Assembly (NCBI GenBank): GCA_002305575.1
Contig: DBPP01000011.1
Coordinates: forward strand, 8,169-51,338
Origin: Ruminococcaceae bacterium UBA1417
GTDB taxonomy: Bacteria > Bacillota > Clostridia > Oscillospirales > Acutalibacteraceae
Direction of reading: 5' to 3'
Length of the DNA: 43,170 nt
Position 1 is the first letter of the stretch. Every line of letters starts with the position of its first letter. The notes beneath the pieces are model-generated. The model searched no databases. It worked only from the letters and a program-made list of their open reading frames with translations, and was not told where the DNA came from. The position numbers and the translations under genes are program-made. Shown in pieces: positions 22,989-32,072 of the stretch.

Positions 22989-24002
22989 ATGATCATCGTA
23001 TTAAAATCTGACCGCAGCGAGGAACAGGTACACAAGTTTATCGATATGCTCACCGAGCGGTATGACGTGACCGTCAACACCTGGGTCGGCACACATTCCA
23101 CCGTGCTCGGCCTCATCGGCGACACAGCCGCCGTGGACGGCGAGTATATTGCCGCGCAGGACATCGTCGAGAGCGTCAAGCGCGTGCAGGAGCCGTACAA
23201 GAAGGCCAACCGCAAGTTCCACCCGGACAACACGGTCATTGAGCTGCCAACGGGGCAGAAAATCGGTGACGGTACGCTCACGCTGATCGCCGGTCCGTGC
23301 TCCGTAGAGAGCGAAGAGCAGATTTGCGAGGTGGCCGCGCGCGTCAAAGCGTCGGGCGCTTCGTTCCTGCGCGGCGGCGCGTTCAAGCCGCGCACGTCGC
23401 CCTACGCCTTTCAGGGGCTCAAGGCGGAGGGCCTCGAGCTTCTGAAGGAGGCGCGCCGCGAAACCGGTCTGCCGATCGTCACCGAGATCATGAGCACGAG
23501 CCACCTCGACCTGTTCGAGGACGTCGACGTGATCCAGGTCGGCGCGCGCAACATGCAGAACTTCGAGCTTTTGAAGGCGCTCGGCCATACGGATAAGCCG
23601 ATTCTGCTCAAGCGCGGCCTTGCCAATACGATTGAGGAGCTCCTGATGAGCGCCGAGTACATCATGGCCGGCGGCAACGAGCGCGTCATCCTGTGCGAGC
23701 GCGGCATCCGCACGTATGAGACCTTCACGCGCAATACGCTCGACATTTCCGCGGTGCCGATTCTCAAAAAGCTTTCGCACCTGCCCGTCGTCGTGGATCC
23801 GAGCCACGCCAGCGGCATCAACTGGCTGGTCGAGCCGCTGGCCGTAGCCGCCGCGGCTGTGGGCGCGGACGGCCTGATCATCGAAGTGCACAACGACCCG
23901 ACCCGCGCGCTCTGTGACGGCGCGCAGTCGCTGACGCCCGACCAGTTCGACGCGCTGGCGAAGAAGGTGCGCGCCGTTTCGGAAACCGTCAAGTCGCTTT
24001 AA
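22989..24002 (+). CDS. aroF: 3-deoxy-7-phosphoheptulonate (DAHP) synthase, type I beta with N-terminal regulatory domain
   Basis: A 337-residue enzyme condensing phosphoenolpyruvate and erythrose 4-phosphate, the first step of aromatic biosynthesis. Residues 1-70 form the ferredoxin-like regulatory domain known from the Thermotoga enzyme (MIIVLKSDRSEEQVHKFIDM), which in relatives confers feedback by Tyr/Phe. The barrel carries IAGPCSVESEEQI, FLRGGAFKPRTSPYAFQG, VDVIQVGARNMQN, ILLKRG and VDPSHASG with metal ligands. AAAGGAAAGGG precedes the ATG at 22989. It is the first structural gene after the attenuator and followed by tyrA, so transcription and probably enzyme activity are both feedback-controlled. 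Confidence 0.95.
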   Translation: MIIVLKSDRSEEQVHKFIDMLTERYDVTVNTWVGTHSTVLGLIGDTAAVDGEYIAAQDIVESVKRVQEPYKKANRKFHPDNTVIELPTGQKIGDGTLTLIAGPCSVESEEQICEVAARVKASGASFLRGGAFKPRTSPYAFQGLKAEGLELLKEARRETGLPIVTEIMSTSHLDLFEDVDVIQVGARNMQNFELLKALGHTDKPILLKRGLANTIEELLMSAEYIMAGGNERVILCERGIRTYETFTRNTLDISAVPILKKLSHLPVVVDPSHASGINWLVEPLAVAAAAVGADGLIIEVHNDPTRALCDGAQSLTPDQFDALAKKVRAVSETVKSL

Positions 24003-24053
24003 GCGGACGGGAAAAGCCCGCCGCACCGGCGGAGTTTACAGCAGGAGTTTACC

Positions 24054-24881
24054 ATGCAGATCGCAATCATCGGGCTCGGCCTGATTGGCGGGTCCATCGC
24101 AAAAGCGCTCAAGGCCAACACCACGCACACGGTGGTCGGCTTTGACCGCGACGAAAATGTTCTTTTGGACGCGCTTTTCCTCGGCGCCATCGACCGCATC
24201 GGCAGTACGACCGCGCTGCGCGAGGCCGACGTCGTGTACGTGTGTCTGTATCCGGAGGACGCCGTCGCGTTCGTCCGAGAAAATGCAGAGCGCTTTAAGC
24301 CCCGCTGCATCGTGACGGATGTGTGCGGCATTAAGGGCGGCGTGTGCGGCCGGCTTGCGGCGCTCGCCGCGGAAAACGGCTTTGTCTATGTGGGCGGTCA
24401 TCCGATGGCCGGCAAGGAGCGCAGTGGCTTTGAGGCGAGCGAGGCCGGGCTGTTCTACAACGCCTCGTACATCTTTGTGCCGGGCGACGCGCCGCAGGAC
24501 GCCGTGAAGACACTCGCGGAACTGGCCGGAGCGATGGGCTTCGGCACGATTCAATACTGTACGCAGCAGAAGCACGACCGCATGATCGCTTACACTTCGC
24601 AGGTGCCGCACGTGCTGGCCTGCGCGTATGTGATGAGCCCGCGCTGCGACGAGCACAACGGGTTTTCGGCGGGCAGCTACCGGGATGTTTCCCGCGTGGC
24701 CAAAATCAATGCGGAACTCTGGGCCGACCTGTTCCTCTCCAACCGCGAGGAGCTGACGGACGAGCTTTCGGAGCTGATCCGCAACATTGAAAGCATCCGG
24801 ACGGCCGTCGAAGACGGCGATCGGGAAAAAATTTTGGCGCTTCTTTCGGCAGCGCGCGAAAAGAAGGAGAAATTCGGATAA
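24054..24881 (+). CDS. tyrA: Prephenate dehydrogenase
   Basis: A 275-residue NAD-dependent enzyme that converts prephenate to 4-hydroxyphenylpyruvate for tyrosine. The Rossmann motif is AIIGLGLIGGSIA; then GFDRDENV, DVCGIKGGV and the family signature GGHPMAGKERSGFE, followed by the catalytic-site stretch QQKHDRMIAYTSQVPHVLA. There is no C-terminal ACT domain. AGCAGGAG precedes the ATG. Its stop overlaps the aroB start by one base (TAATG), so the two are translationally coupled. Confidence 0.94.
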   Translation: MQIAIIGLGLIGGSIAKALKANTTHTVVGFDRDENVLLDALFLGAIDRIGSTTALREADVVYVCLYPEDAVAFVRENAERFKPRCIVTDVCGIKGGVCGRLAALAAENGFVYVGGHPMAGKERSGFEASEAGLFYNASYIFVPGDAPQDAVKTLAELAGAMGFGTIQYCTQQKHDRMIAYTSQVPHVLACAYVMSPRCDEHNGFSAGSYRDVSRVAKINAELWADLFLSNREELTDELSELIRNIESIRTAVEDGDREKILALLSAAREKKEKFG

Positions 24882-25957
24882 TGGTCATTACGATTTCCAC
24901 GGATAAACCGTACGACGTCGTTGTGGAGAACGGCGCGCTCGACCGCACCGGCACGCTTTTGCAGCCGCTGTTCAAGGCGGGCAGCAAGGCGATGATCATC
25001 AGCGAGACGAACGTGTTCCCCCTTTATGGTGAACGGTTGACGCAGTCGCTGCAAGCGGCGGGCTATTCGGTTTCAAGCTTTGTCTTTGAGGCCGGCGAGC
25101 CGAACAAGCAGCTTTCCACCGTCATGCAGATGTACGAGGCGCTTTCGGAAAACGGCTTTACGCGCTCCGATTTCATCGTGACGCTCGGTGGCGGCGTCGC
25201 GGGCGATATGGGCGGCTTTGCCGCGGCGACGTTCCTGCGCGGCATTGATTTTGTGCAGGTGCCCACCTCCCTGCTCGCGCAGGTGGATGCGAGCGTCGGT
25301 GGCAAAACCGGCGTCGATCTGCCCTTTGGGAAGAATCTGGTTGGCGCGTTTCACCAGCCGCGCCTCGTCGTTTCGGACCCGGATACGTTGCACACACTGC
25401 CCGAATACTATTTTACAGACGGTATGGGCGAGGTGATCAAATACGGCTGTATCATGGATGCGGCGCTGTTTGACAAGCTCGAGCAGGGCGAGATCATCGA
25501 CCGCATGGAAGCCGCGATCGCCCATTGCGTGGCGTGCAAGAAGGTGCTTGTCGAAGAGGATACGACCGACAAGGGGCGCCGGATGATTTTGAATTTCGGC
25601 CACACCTTCGGGCACGCGCTGGAGAAGCTCACGAATTTTTCGGGACTTTCGCACGGACGCGCCGTCTCGATCGGCATGGCGATGGCCGCTGAAGTCGGCG
25701 AAAGCCTCGGCGTGACGGAGATGGGCACGGCGGCGCGCATGCGCCGTGTGCTCGAAAGCTACGGGCTCCCGGTGCAGAGCGACTTTGACTTCGGGGATGT
25801 CGTGGAGGCGACGGCGCTCGACAAAAAGAGCTTCGGCAAGACGCTGAACCTCATTCTGTTGAAAAGTATTGGCGACTGCGTGATTCACCCGATCGACCGC
25901 AGCTACCTCGTGCTCCGCTACAAGATTGCCGCCGAGCAAAACCGGCGCAGGAAGTGA
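24881..25957 (+). CDS. aroB: 3-dehydroquinate synthase
   Basis: A 358-residue NAD- and metal-dependent enzyme making 3-dehydroquinate from DAHP. Motifs: SETNVFPLYGE, TLGGGVAGDMGGFAA, QVPTSLLAQVDASVGGKTGVD (substrate and NAD contacts), MGEVIKYG, and the metal His in NFGHTFGHALE. The length is standard. The start overlaps the tyrA stop. Confidence 0.97.
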   Translation: MVITISTDKPYDVVVENGALDRTGTLLQPLFKAGSKAMIISETNVFPLYGERLTQSLQAAGYSVSSFVFEAGEPNKQLSTVMQMYEALSENGFTRSDFIVTLGGGVAGDMGGFAAATFLRGIDFVQVPTSLLAQVDASVGGKTGVDLPFGKNLVGAFHQPRLVVSDPDTLHTLPEYYFTDGMGEVIKYGCIMDAALFDKLEQGEIIDRMEAAIAHCVACKKVLVEEDTTDKGRRMILNFGHTFGHALEKLTNFSGLSHGRAVSIGMAMAAEVGESLGVTEMGTAARMRRVLESYGLPVQSDFDFGDVVEATALDKKSFGKTLNLILLKSIGDCVIHPIDRSYLVLRYKIAAEQNRRRK

Positions 25958-26017
25958 CCGGCGCGGGAAAAATCAGGAGAAAAGACGCCCCTGTCCGCAG
26001 GGACGCAGGAGGATATT

Positions 26018-27304
26018 ATGGCTGACGTGACATACCGCGCTGCCCGCATTGCCGGCAGCGTGCAGATCCCGCCGAGCAAGAGCGCTGCGCACCGCGCGCT
26101 GCTCTGCGCAGCGCTTTGCACGGCACCGTGTACCGTTTCGCCGGTCGACACGAGCGCCGACATGTACGCGACGCTTTCGGGTATCCGTGCGCTTGGCGTA
26201 TCGGTGGCGTTTACGGACGGGGTTGTGCGTACAGCGCCGGGCGTCCGGCCGGCACGCGCCGTCGTGGACTGCAACGAATCCGGTTCCACGCTGCGCTTTC
26301 TGATTCCGGTTTTCGCAGCGCTCGGCATTGAAGCTGCGTTCATCGGGCGCGGACGGTTGCCGGAGCGTCCGATCGGGGTCTATACGGATCTTTTGCCGCG
26401 CCATGGCGTGCAGGTGGAGACGGCGGGCGGCCTGCCGCTCAAAATGCAGGGGCGGCTGCGCAGCGGCGAGTACCGTGTGCCGGGCAACATCAGTTCGCAA
26501 TTCATCACAGGGCTGTTGTTTGCGCTGCCACTTCTGCACGGCGATTCCACCATTGTGCTGACAACGCCGCTCGAATCGAAGGGGTACATCGATCTGACCA
26601 TCGAGGCCCTCGGATCGTTCGGCATCGATGTGCAGGAGACGGAGGACGGCTGGCTGGTGCCCGGCGGGCAGACGTACAGCGCGCCGTCGCATACGGTTGA
26701 GGGCGATTGGTCGCAGGCGGCGTTCTTCCTTTCGGCGGCTGCCGTTTCGGGCGGGCCGGTCACGTTGCGCGGTCTGAATCCCACTTCTGTACAGGGAGAC
26801 CGCGAATGCATCGGCCTTTGGCGCCGCTTCGGGCTTCAGATCACCGAGGAAGACGGGGTGTATACGGCGGAAAACCCGCGCGCTGGAGAGCCGTTCCGCG
26901 GGCTGCGTGGTATCCGCATCGATGCGCGGCAGATCCCCGATATGGTGCCGGCGCTTGCCGTGACTGCCGCGTTTGCCAGAGGGGAAACGGTGATCTACAA
27001 CGCCGCTCGGCTGCGCATTAAGGAGAGCGACCGTCTTGCGGCGATGGAGGCCGCGTTGTCGGCCATTGGCGCGGACGTGCGCGGCACGGCGGACGGGCTT
27101 GTGATTTGCGGCAAACCGCATCTTTTGGGCGGCCGGGCCGCCGGTTACAACGACCACCGCGTCGTGATGGCGCTGGCTGCGGCGGGCTGCGACTGTCCCG
27201 TCACTGTCACGGACGCGGAGAGCATTCAGAAATCCTATCCCGGCTTTTTCCGGGATTTCAGAGCGATAGGGGGAAACGCCGATGTCGTCAACTTGGGGCA
27301 ATAA
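26018..27304 (+). CDS. aroA: 5-enolpyruvylshikimate-3-phosphate synthase
   Basis: A 428-residue enzyme joining shikimate 3-phosphate and phosphoenolpyruvate. Motifs: IPPSKSAAHRALLCAA with the catalytic Lys, NESGSTLRFLIPVFAALG, LPERPI, SSQFITGLL, and RLRIKESDRLAAM near the C-terminus. AGGAGG lies 8 bases before the ATG at 26018. The last 23 bases overlap the start of aroC. The sequence resembles ordinary class I or II enzymes; which herbicide-sensitivity class it is cannot be told here. Confidence 0.96.
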   Translation: MADVTYRAARIAGSVQIPPSKSAAHRALLCAALCTAPCTVSPVDTSADMYATLSGIRALGVSVAFTDGVVRTAPGVRPARAVVDCNESGSTLRFLIPVFAALGIEAAFIGRGRLPERPIGVYTDLLPRHGVQVETAGGLPLKMQGRLRSGEYRVPGNISSQFITGLLFALPLLHGDSTIVLTTPLESKGYIDLTIEALGSFGIDVQETEDGWLVPGGQTYSAPSHTVEGDWSQAAFFLSAAAVSGGPVTLRGLNPTSVQGDRECIGLWRRFGLQITEEDGVYTAENPRAGEPFRGLRGIRIDARQIPDMVPALAVTAAFARGETVIYNAARLRIKESDRLAAMEAALSAIGADVRGTADGLVICGKPHLLGGRAAGYNDHRVVMALAAAGCDCPVTVTDAESIQKSYPGFFRDFRAIGGNADVVNLGQ

Positions 27305-28358
27305 CATTCGGCTGTCCATTTTCGGCGGCAGTCATACGGGAGCCATCGGCGTTGTGCTCGATAACCTCCCGCCAAAGGAGAAAATCGACTTGGATGCCGT
27401 GCGCGTGCAGATGGCGCGCCGCGCGCCGGGCCGGGACAAGACCGCGACAACGCGGCTCGAAGCGGATGCGCCGCAGATCCTCTCCGGCTTTTTGGACGGG
27501 GTGACAACGGGCGCACCGCTTGCGGCGATCATCGAAAACACGAACACGCGCTCGAAGGACTATTCGGATCTGAAAATCCACCCGCGGCCCGGCCACGCCG
27601 ACTACACGGCGGCCATCCGGTATCAGGGTGCGAACGACATTCGCGGCGGCGGCCACTTTTCCGGCCGGCTTACGGCATGTCTCGTCTTTGCGGGCGCCGT
27701 CTGCCGCCAGATCCTCGCACGGCGCGGCGTCACGATCGGCGCGCACGCATATGCGGTCGGCGGTGTAGCCGACACGCCGTTCGATCCGGTTTCGGTTTCG
27801 GCGGCGGAGCTCAACGCGCTCAACACCCGCTTTTTCGCGGTGCGGGACGCGGCGGCCGAGGCAAAGATGCGCGCCGAGATCGAGCGTGCGCGCCTGGCGG
27901 CGGACAGTGTCGGCGGCGTGATTGAATGCGCGGCGGTCGGCGTGCCGGCGGGCGTTGGCAGCCCGATGTTCGGCGGCATTGAAAACGTGTTTGCCTCCAT
28001 CCTCTACGGTATTCCGGCCGTTAAAGGCGTGGAATTCGGCGCGGGCTTCGGCGTTGCCGCCATGCGGGGCAGCGAAAACAACGACCCGTTCTATTATGAC
28101 GCGGACGGCACGGTGCGCACGCGCACAAACCATGCGGGCGGCATTTTGGGCGGCATCACGACCGGCATGCCGATTGTGTTCCGCATCGCAATGAAGCCGA
28201 CGCCATCCATCGGCGTCGAGCAGCAGACCGTCGATCTCGAGGCGAAGCGGGACGCGCCACTCACGATCCACGGCCGGCACGATCCGTGCATCGTCCCGCG
28301 GGCGATTCCGGTGGCGGAGGCCTGCGCTGCGATCGCGTTGATGGATCTGCTGCGCTGA
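27282..28358 (+). CDS. aroC: Chorismate synthase
   Basis: A 358-residue FMN-dependent enzyme forming chorismate. Motifs: the N-terminal GNNIRLSIFGGSHTGAIGV, RRAPGRDKTATTR, SGFLDGVTTGAPLAAIIENT, RPGHADYTA, ANDIRGGGHFSGRLT, the FMN-binding GEFGAGFG-like VEFGAGFGVAAMRGSENND, GGILGGITTGMPI and GRHDPCIVPRAIPVAEA. The start is at 27282, within the end of aroA, so the two are coupled. Confidence 0.97.
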   Translation: MSSTWGNNIRLSIFGGSHTGAIGVVLDNLPPKEKIDLDAVRVQMARRAPGRDKTATTRLEADAPQILSGFLDGVTTGAPLAAIIENTNTRSKDYSDLKIHPRPGHADYTAAIRYQGANDIRGGGHFSGRLTACLVFAGAVCRQILARRGVTIGAHAYAVGGVADTPFDPVSVSAAELNALNTRFFAVRDAAAEAKMRAEIERARLAADSVGGVIECAAVGVPAGVGSPMFGGIENVFASILYGIPAVKGVEFGAGFGVAAMRGSENNDPFYYDADGTVRTRTNHAGGILGGITTGMPIVFRIAMKPTPSIGVEQQTVDLEAKRDAPLTIHGRHDPCIVPRAIPVAEACAAIALMDLLR

Positions 28359-28397
28359 ACTGCTGCTGTAAACCGCAGGAAAAGGAAGGGATGAGCC

Positions 28398-29534
28398 ATG
28401 GAAAACAAAACCTTTGACGAGCTGCTTCTGCCGGTTCGGCAGGACATCGACCGCATCGATAAGCAGCTTTTGCAGCTTTTTATCGAGCGCATGGAATGTG
28501 CGGAGCGCGTGGCGGAAATCAAGCGTCAGGCGGGTATCCCGGTTCTGAATGCCGCGCGGGAGCAGGTGATTCTGGACCGCGTGCGGCAGGAGGCCGGGGC
28601 ATATGGCGACAGCGCCGTGGCGCTGTACAGCTCCATTATGGCAATCAGCCGCGCCCGCCAGCATACGATGCTCGAGAGCGGCGGGGCACTGCGCGCGCTT
28701 GAGCAGAATTCGCCGCGGCACAGGCTTCAGAACCCGCGCATCATCTGTCAGGGCGTGCCGGGGGCCTATTCGCACGGCGCGGCAAAGCGTCTGTTTCCGG
28801 ATGCCGTACCGGCGTTCCTGCCCGGTTTTTGCGACGTCTTTGAGGCGGTGCGGGACGGAAAAGGCGATTACGGCGTGGTGCCGGTGGAAAATTCGGACGC
28901 CGGCAGCGTCTCCGAGGTGTACGACCTCATCATGCGGCACCGCATGTACATCGTCGGCGCAGCGGATATCCCGATCCGGCACTGTCTGTGCCGCGCGACG
29001 GGCACCGGGCCCGTGCGCCGCGTGATTTCCAAGCAGGAGGCGCTCGCGCAGTGCAGCGCGTACCTCGAGCGCAGCGGCATTGCGGGCGAGGCTTTTTCGA
29101 ATACCGCAGCCGCCGCAAAATATGTGGCGGAAAACCGGCCGGAAGGGCTCGGCGCCATTTGCTCGGCGGAGGCCGCCGCGGCTTACGGACTTGAAACGGT
29201 TGCCGCGGATATCCAGAATACCGACAACAACTGCACACGCTTCGTCGTGATTGCGCGTGAAGCCGTGCTGCCCGATGACGCGGACAAAATCAGCCTGTGC
29301 TTTTCGCTGCCGCACACGACCGGCTCGCTGTACCGGACGCTGGAGCGGTTTGCGCTCAACGGGCTGAACCTGACGAAAATTGAATCGCGCCCGATTCCCG
29401 GGCGGAATTTTGAATACGACTTTTACCTGGATTTTACGGGGAACATCCACGACGCGCCAACACGCGCGCTGATCTGCGCGCTTTCGGATGAAATGCCGCG
29501 CTTTTCGTTCCTCGGCAACTACCGGGAAAGCTGA
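28398..29534 (+). CDS. pheA: Bifunctional chorismate mutase/prephenate dehydratase
   Basis: A 378-residue protein with three parts: an AroQ chorismate mutase (residues 8-95: RQDIDRIDKQLLQLFIERM, AEIKRQAG), a prephenate dehydratase (about 113-290: GVPGAYSHGAAKRLFP, VPVENSDAGSVSEVYDLI and the catalytic NTDNNCTRFVVI), and a C-terminal ACT domain (about 295-375: LPHTTGSLYRTLERFALNG, LTKIESRP), which is the phenylalanine feedback site in relatives. AAAGGAAGGG precedes the ATG. It ends the aromatic block; the GNAT gene after it is separate in function. Confidence 0.96.
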   Translation: MENKTFDELLLPVRQDIDRIDKQLLQLFIERMECAERVAEIKRQAGIPVLNAAREQVILDRVRQEAGAYGDSAVALYSSIMAISRARQHTMLESGGALRALEQNSPRHRLQNPRIICQGVPGAYSHGAAKRLFPDAVPAFLPGFCDVFEAVRDGKGDYGVVPVENSDAGSVSEVYDLIMRHRMYIVGAADIPIRHCLCRATGTGPVRRVISKQEALAQCSAYLERSGIAGEAFSNTAAAAKYVAENRPEGLGAICSAEAAAAYGLETVAADIQNTDNNCTRFVVIAREAVLPDDADKISLCFSLPHTTGSLYRTLERFALNGLNLTKIESRPIPGRNFEYDFYLDFTGNIHDAPTRALICALSDEMPRFSFLGNYRES

Positions 29535-29557
29535 TGCTCTGCATAGGGAGGTAAAAA

Positions 29558-30079
29558 ATGGCTGTTGCTTTTAAAAAGGTGGAAACACCGGAGGAAATGG
29601 AAACCATCGCACAGATCGCGGAACCGATCTGGCACGCGACATACGACACGCTCACGAGCCGGGCGGCCACAGATTATATGATTGAACAGTTTCAATCTGT
29701 TCCGGCCATCCGCCGCCAGCTCGCGCAGGAGGGGTATGTGTATTACCTGATGCTGCTCGAGGGCGAGGCGGCCGGTTTTATCGGACTTGTGCCGCATAAG
29801 GAGGGGAAAATGTTCCTCAGCAAGCTGTATGTGGCCGAGCGGTATCGCGGCATGGGGCTGCCCCGGGCGGCGTTCGATTTCATCGCCGAACTCTGCACGC
29901 TCGAGGGGCTGGACAAGATCTACCTCACGGTCAACAAGCGCAACCGGCACGCCATCGACGTGTACAAGCACTTCGGGTTCTACGAGATCGACGCGGTTGT
30001 TACGGACATCGGCTGCGGCTACGTGATGGACGACTACATTCTCCAGAAGGATGTGTGCGGTCCGAAAACAGAAGACTAA
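29558..30079 (+). CDS. GNAT family N-acetyltransferase
   Basis: A 173-residue single-domain acetyltransferase. The acetyl-CoA loop is the segment LSKLYVAERYRGMGLPRAAF (family pattern R/Q-x-x-G-x-G/A), with LDKIYLTVNKRNRHAIDVYKHFGFYE as the C-terminal motif. GGAGG precedes the ATG, 23 bases after pheA, so it is the last gene in the aromatic operon. Target unknown; no link to aromatic metabolism is visible beyond position. Confidence 0.85.
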   Translation: MAVAFKKVETPEEMETIAQIAEPIWHATYDTLTSRAATDYMIEQFQSVPAIRRQLAQEGYVYYLMLLEGEAAGFIGLVPHKEGKMFLSKLYVAERYRGMGLPRAAFDFIAELCTLEGLDKIYLTVNKRNRHAIDVYKHFGFYEIDAVVTDIGCGYVMDDYILQKDVCGPKTED

Positions 30080-30082
30080 AGG

Positions 30083-30182
30083 AAAGCGGCGCTCCGGTAC
30101 GGGGGCCGCACCCTGTTTTACATGGCGTGGTATTTTGGCAACGGACGGGGTGCGGCACAGGGGAAGGAGCGCCGCTTTTTTT
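30083..30182 (+). terminator. Nested long hairpin terminator of the aromatic operon
   Basis: AAAGCGGCGCTCC (30083-30095) pairs with GGAGCGCCGCTTT (30166-30178), with an inner GCCGCACCC/GGGTGCGGC stem; seven T follow. The total loop is about 70 bases, unusually long for a terminator. Confidence 0.75.
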
Positions 30183-30238
30183 GTTGACCCCACCGGCAAA
30201 AAACTGCGAGTTTATGGAAATTCCGACCAGCTTCCGCT

Positions 30239-30266
30239 TTGCTTTTTAGAAAACCTGTGGTATACT
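30239..30266 (+). promoter_or_regulatory. Promoter of the pyrophosphatase gene
   Basis: TTGCTT (30239-30244), a 16-base spacer and TATACT (30261-30266), about 70 bases before the start codon. Confidence 0.7.
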
Positions 30267-30334
30267 AATTGTGTTTGAACCGTACGAATGGACCGACCGA
30301 CAATACCGCACAGAAAGGCGAGTGGTCAGACGAC

Positions 30335-32002
30335 ATGGGCACAAAAAGAGAGAGAAGAGAAGTTTACATATTGGGGCACCGCAACCCCGACACCGATTCC
30401 ATCTGCTCGGCGATTGCCTACGCGGACGTGAAGAACCGCGAAAACGACGGCAACCGCTACATTGCCGCGCGCGCTGGACAGCTCAGTCCTGAAACAAGCT
30501 ATGTGCTGCACCGCTTTGGAATGCGTCAGCCGACGTATGTGAACAACATCGGCACGCGCGTGCGCGACATGGATATTCACAAGATCCCCGGCATCTCCGA
30601 TGATATTTCGATGAAAAAAGCGTGGAACATGATGACGGATCTCAATGTCGTCACACTGCCGATCCTTGACGCGAACAACGTGCTCGACGGCATCATCACG
30701 ATCAATGACATTGCGACCTCCTACATGGAAAACCAGGACAGCACGATCATCGCGCAGGCGAAGACGCCGTACCGGAACATTCTGGAAACGCTCGAGGGTG
30801 AACTGGTCGTCGGGGACCCGAAGGCCATATTCGAAAAGGGCAACGTATTGATTTCGGCTGCGGATCCCGATGTTATGGAGGATTATATTAAGCAGGACGA
30901 TATGGTGATCACCGGCAACCGGTATGAATCGCAGCTTTCGGCGATCGAGTCGGGCGCGGGTTGCATTGTGATCTGCCTGGGCGCGCCCGTTTCGCGCAGC
31001 ATCCGCAAGCTTGCCCAAAACAACGGCTGCACGGTGATTGTTACGCCGCTCGACACGTATACCGTCGCGCGGCGCATCAACCAATGCATGCCGGTGCGCG
31101 CCTTCATGCGCCGCGAGGGGCTTGTGAAGTTCATGCCCGGCGATTATACCGATTCGATCAAGGACAGCATGCAGAACACGCGCATCCGCGATTTTCCGGT
31201 TGTCGATAAATTCGGCCGGTACATCGGCATGATTTCGCGCCGGAACCTTCTCGCTGTGCGCAAGCGCGCCGTAATCCTTGTCGACCACAACGAACGCGGC
31301 CAGGCGGTGGACAACATCGAGGATGCGGAGATTCTCGAGATCATCGACCACCACCGCATTGGCTCGCTGGAGACGATGGCGCCCGTCTATTTCCGCAACG
31401 AGCCGGTCGGCTGCACCGCGACGATCATTTACCAGATCTATCGCGAGAAGGGCTTCGATATCCCGCCGCACATAGCGGGGCTTTTGTGCAGCGCCATTCT
31501 TTCCGACACGCTGGTTTTCCGCTCGCCGACCTGTACGATGATGGATCGTATGGCGGCCGACGTGCTCAGTGCCATTGCGGGCATTGACTGCCAGGCGTTC
31601 GGCATCGAGATGTTTACGGCCGGCAGCAACCTCAAGGACAAAACGCCGGAGGAAATTTTCTACCAGGATTACAAGAAGTTCGAATTTGGCGACGTCACGT
31701 TCGGCGTGGGCCAGATCAACAGCATGAGCGGCGGCGAGCTCGACGAGATCGAAAAGAAGCTGCGCCCGTATCTCGAAAAGTCCTGCCGCGAACACGGCCT
31801 CTCGATGATGTACTTTATGCTGACGAATATCATTGAGGAATCGACGCGCCTGATGTGCTACGGCGAGGCGGCCGAGCAACTTGTGCAGGAGGCGTTTGGG
31901 CGTACGCCGCAGGCCGGCACGGTTTGGCTCAAGGGGATTGTCTCGCGCAAGAAGCAGCTGATTCCTGCGTTCATCGACGCGATCAACAAAGAAAATAATT
32001 GA
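30335..32002 (+). CDS. Manganese-dependent inorganic pyrophosphatase with CBS and DRTGG domains
   Basis: A 555-residue family II pyrophosphatase hydrolysing pyrophosphate. The N-terminal DHH-type motif is YILGHRNPDTDSICSAIA; an inserted regulatory section (about residues 70-310) has two CBS domains around a DRTGG domain (GISDDISMKKAWNMM; PVSRSIRKLAQNNGCTVIV; GRYIGMISRRNLL), which bind adenine nucleotides in relatives; the rest of the DHH domain is at ILEIIDHHRIGSLET, with the DHHA2 end (FTAGSNLKDKTPEEIF). The start is set at the ATG 30335 as the frame upstream lacks a convincing site; the ribosome site is weak. It belongs to the regulated clostridial CBS-PPase group. Confidence 0.92.
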   Translation: MGTKRERREVYILGHRNPDTDSICSAIAYADVKNRENDGNRYIAARAGQLSPETSYVLHRFGMRQPTYVNNIGTRVRDMDIHKIPGISDDISMKKAWNMMTDLNVVTLPILDANNVLDGIITINDIATSYMENQDSTIIAQAKTPYRNILETLEGELVVGDPKAIFEKGNVLISAADPDVMEDYIKQDDMVITGNRYESQLSAIESGAGCIVICLGAPVSRSIRKLAQNNGCTVIVTPLDTYTVARRINQCMPVRAFMRREGLVKFMPGDYTDSIKDSMQNTRIRDFPVVDKFGRYIGMISRRNLLAVRKRAVILVDHNERGQAVDNIEDAEILEIIDHHRIGSLETMAPVYFRNEPVGCTATIIYQIYREKGFDIPPHIAGLLCSAILSDTLVFRSPTCTMMDRMAADVLSAIAGIDCQAFGIEMFTAGSNLKDKTPEEIFYQDYKKFEFGDVTFGVGQINSMSGGELDEIEKKLRPYLEKSCREHGLSMMYFMLTNIIEESTRLMCYGEAAEQLVQEAFGRTPQAGTVWLKGIVSRKKQLIPAFIDAINKENN

Positions 32003-32018
32003 TGCAAAATGCAAAACG

Positions 32019-32057
32019 AATCCAGCGCCGCAGCGTTTGTGCGGCGCTGGATTTTCG
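32019..32057 (+). terminator. Terminator between the pyrophosphatase and MATE genes
   Basis: ATCCAGCGCCGCA (32020-32032) pairs with TGCGGCGCTGGAT (32040-32052), followed by TTTTC. The MATE ribosome site begins directly after, so read-through could still supply that gene. Confidence 0.8.
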
Positions 32058-32072
32058 GAGAGGGGTTTTGGC

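Noticed and set aside
27288..29450. A 720-codon minus-strand frame opposite aroC and pheA.
   Set aside because: Arg-rich shadow; aroC and pheA motifs are unmistakable on the plus strand.
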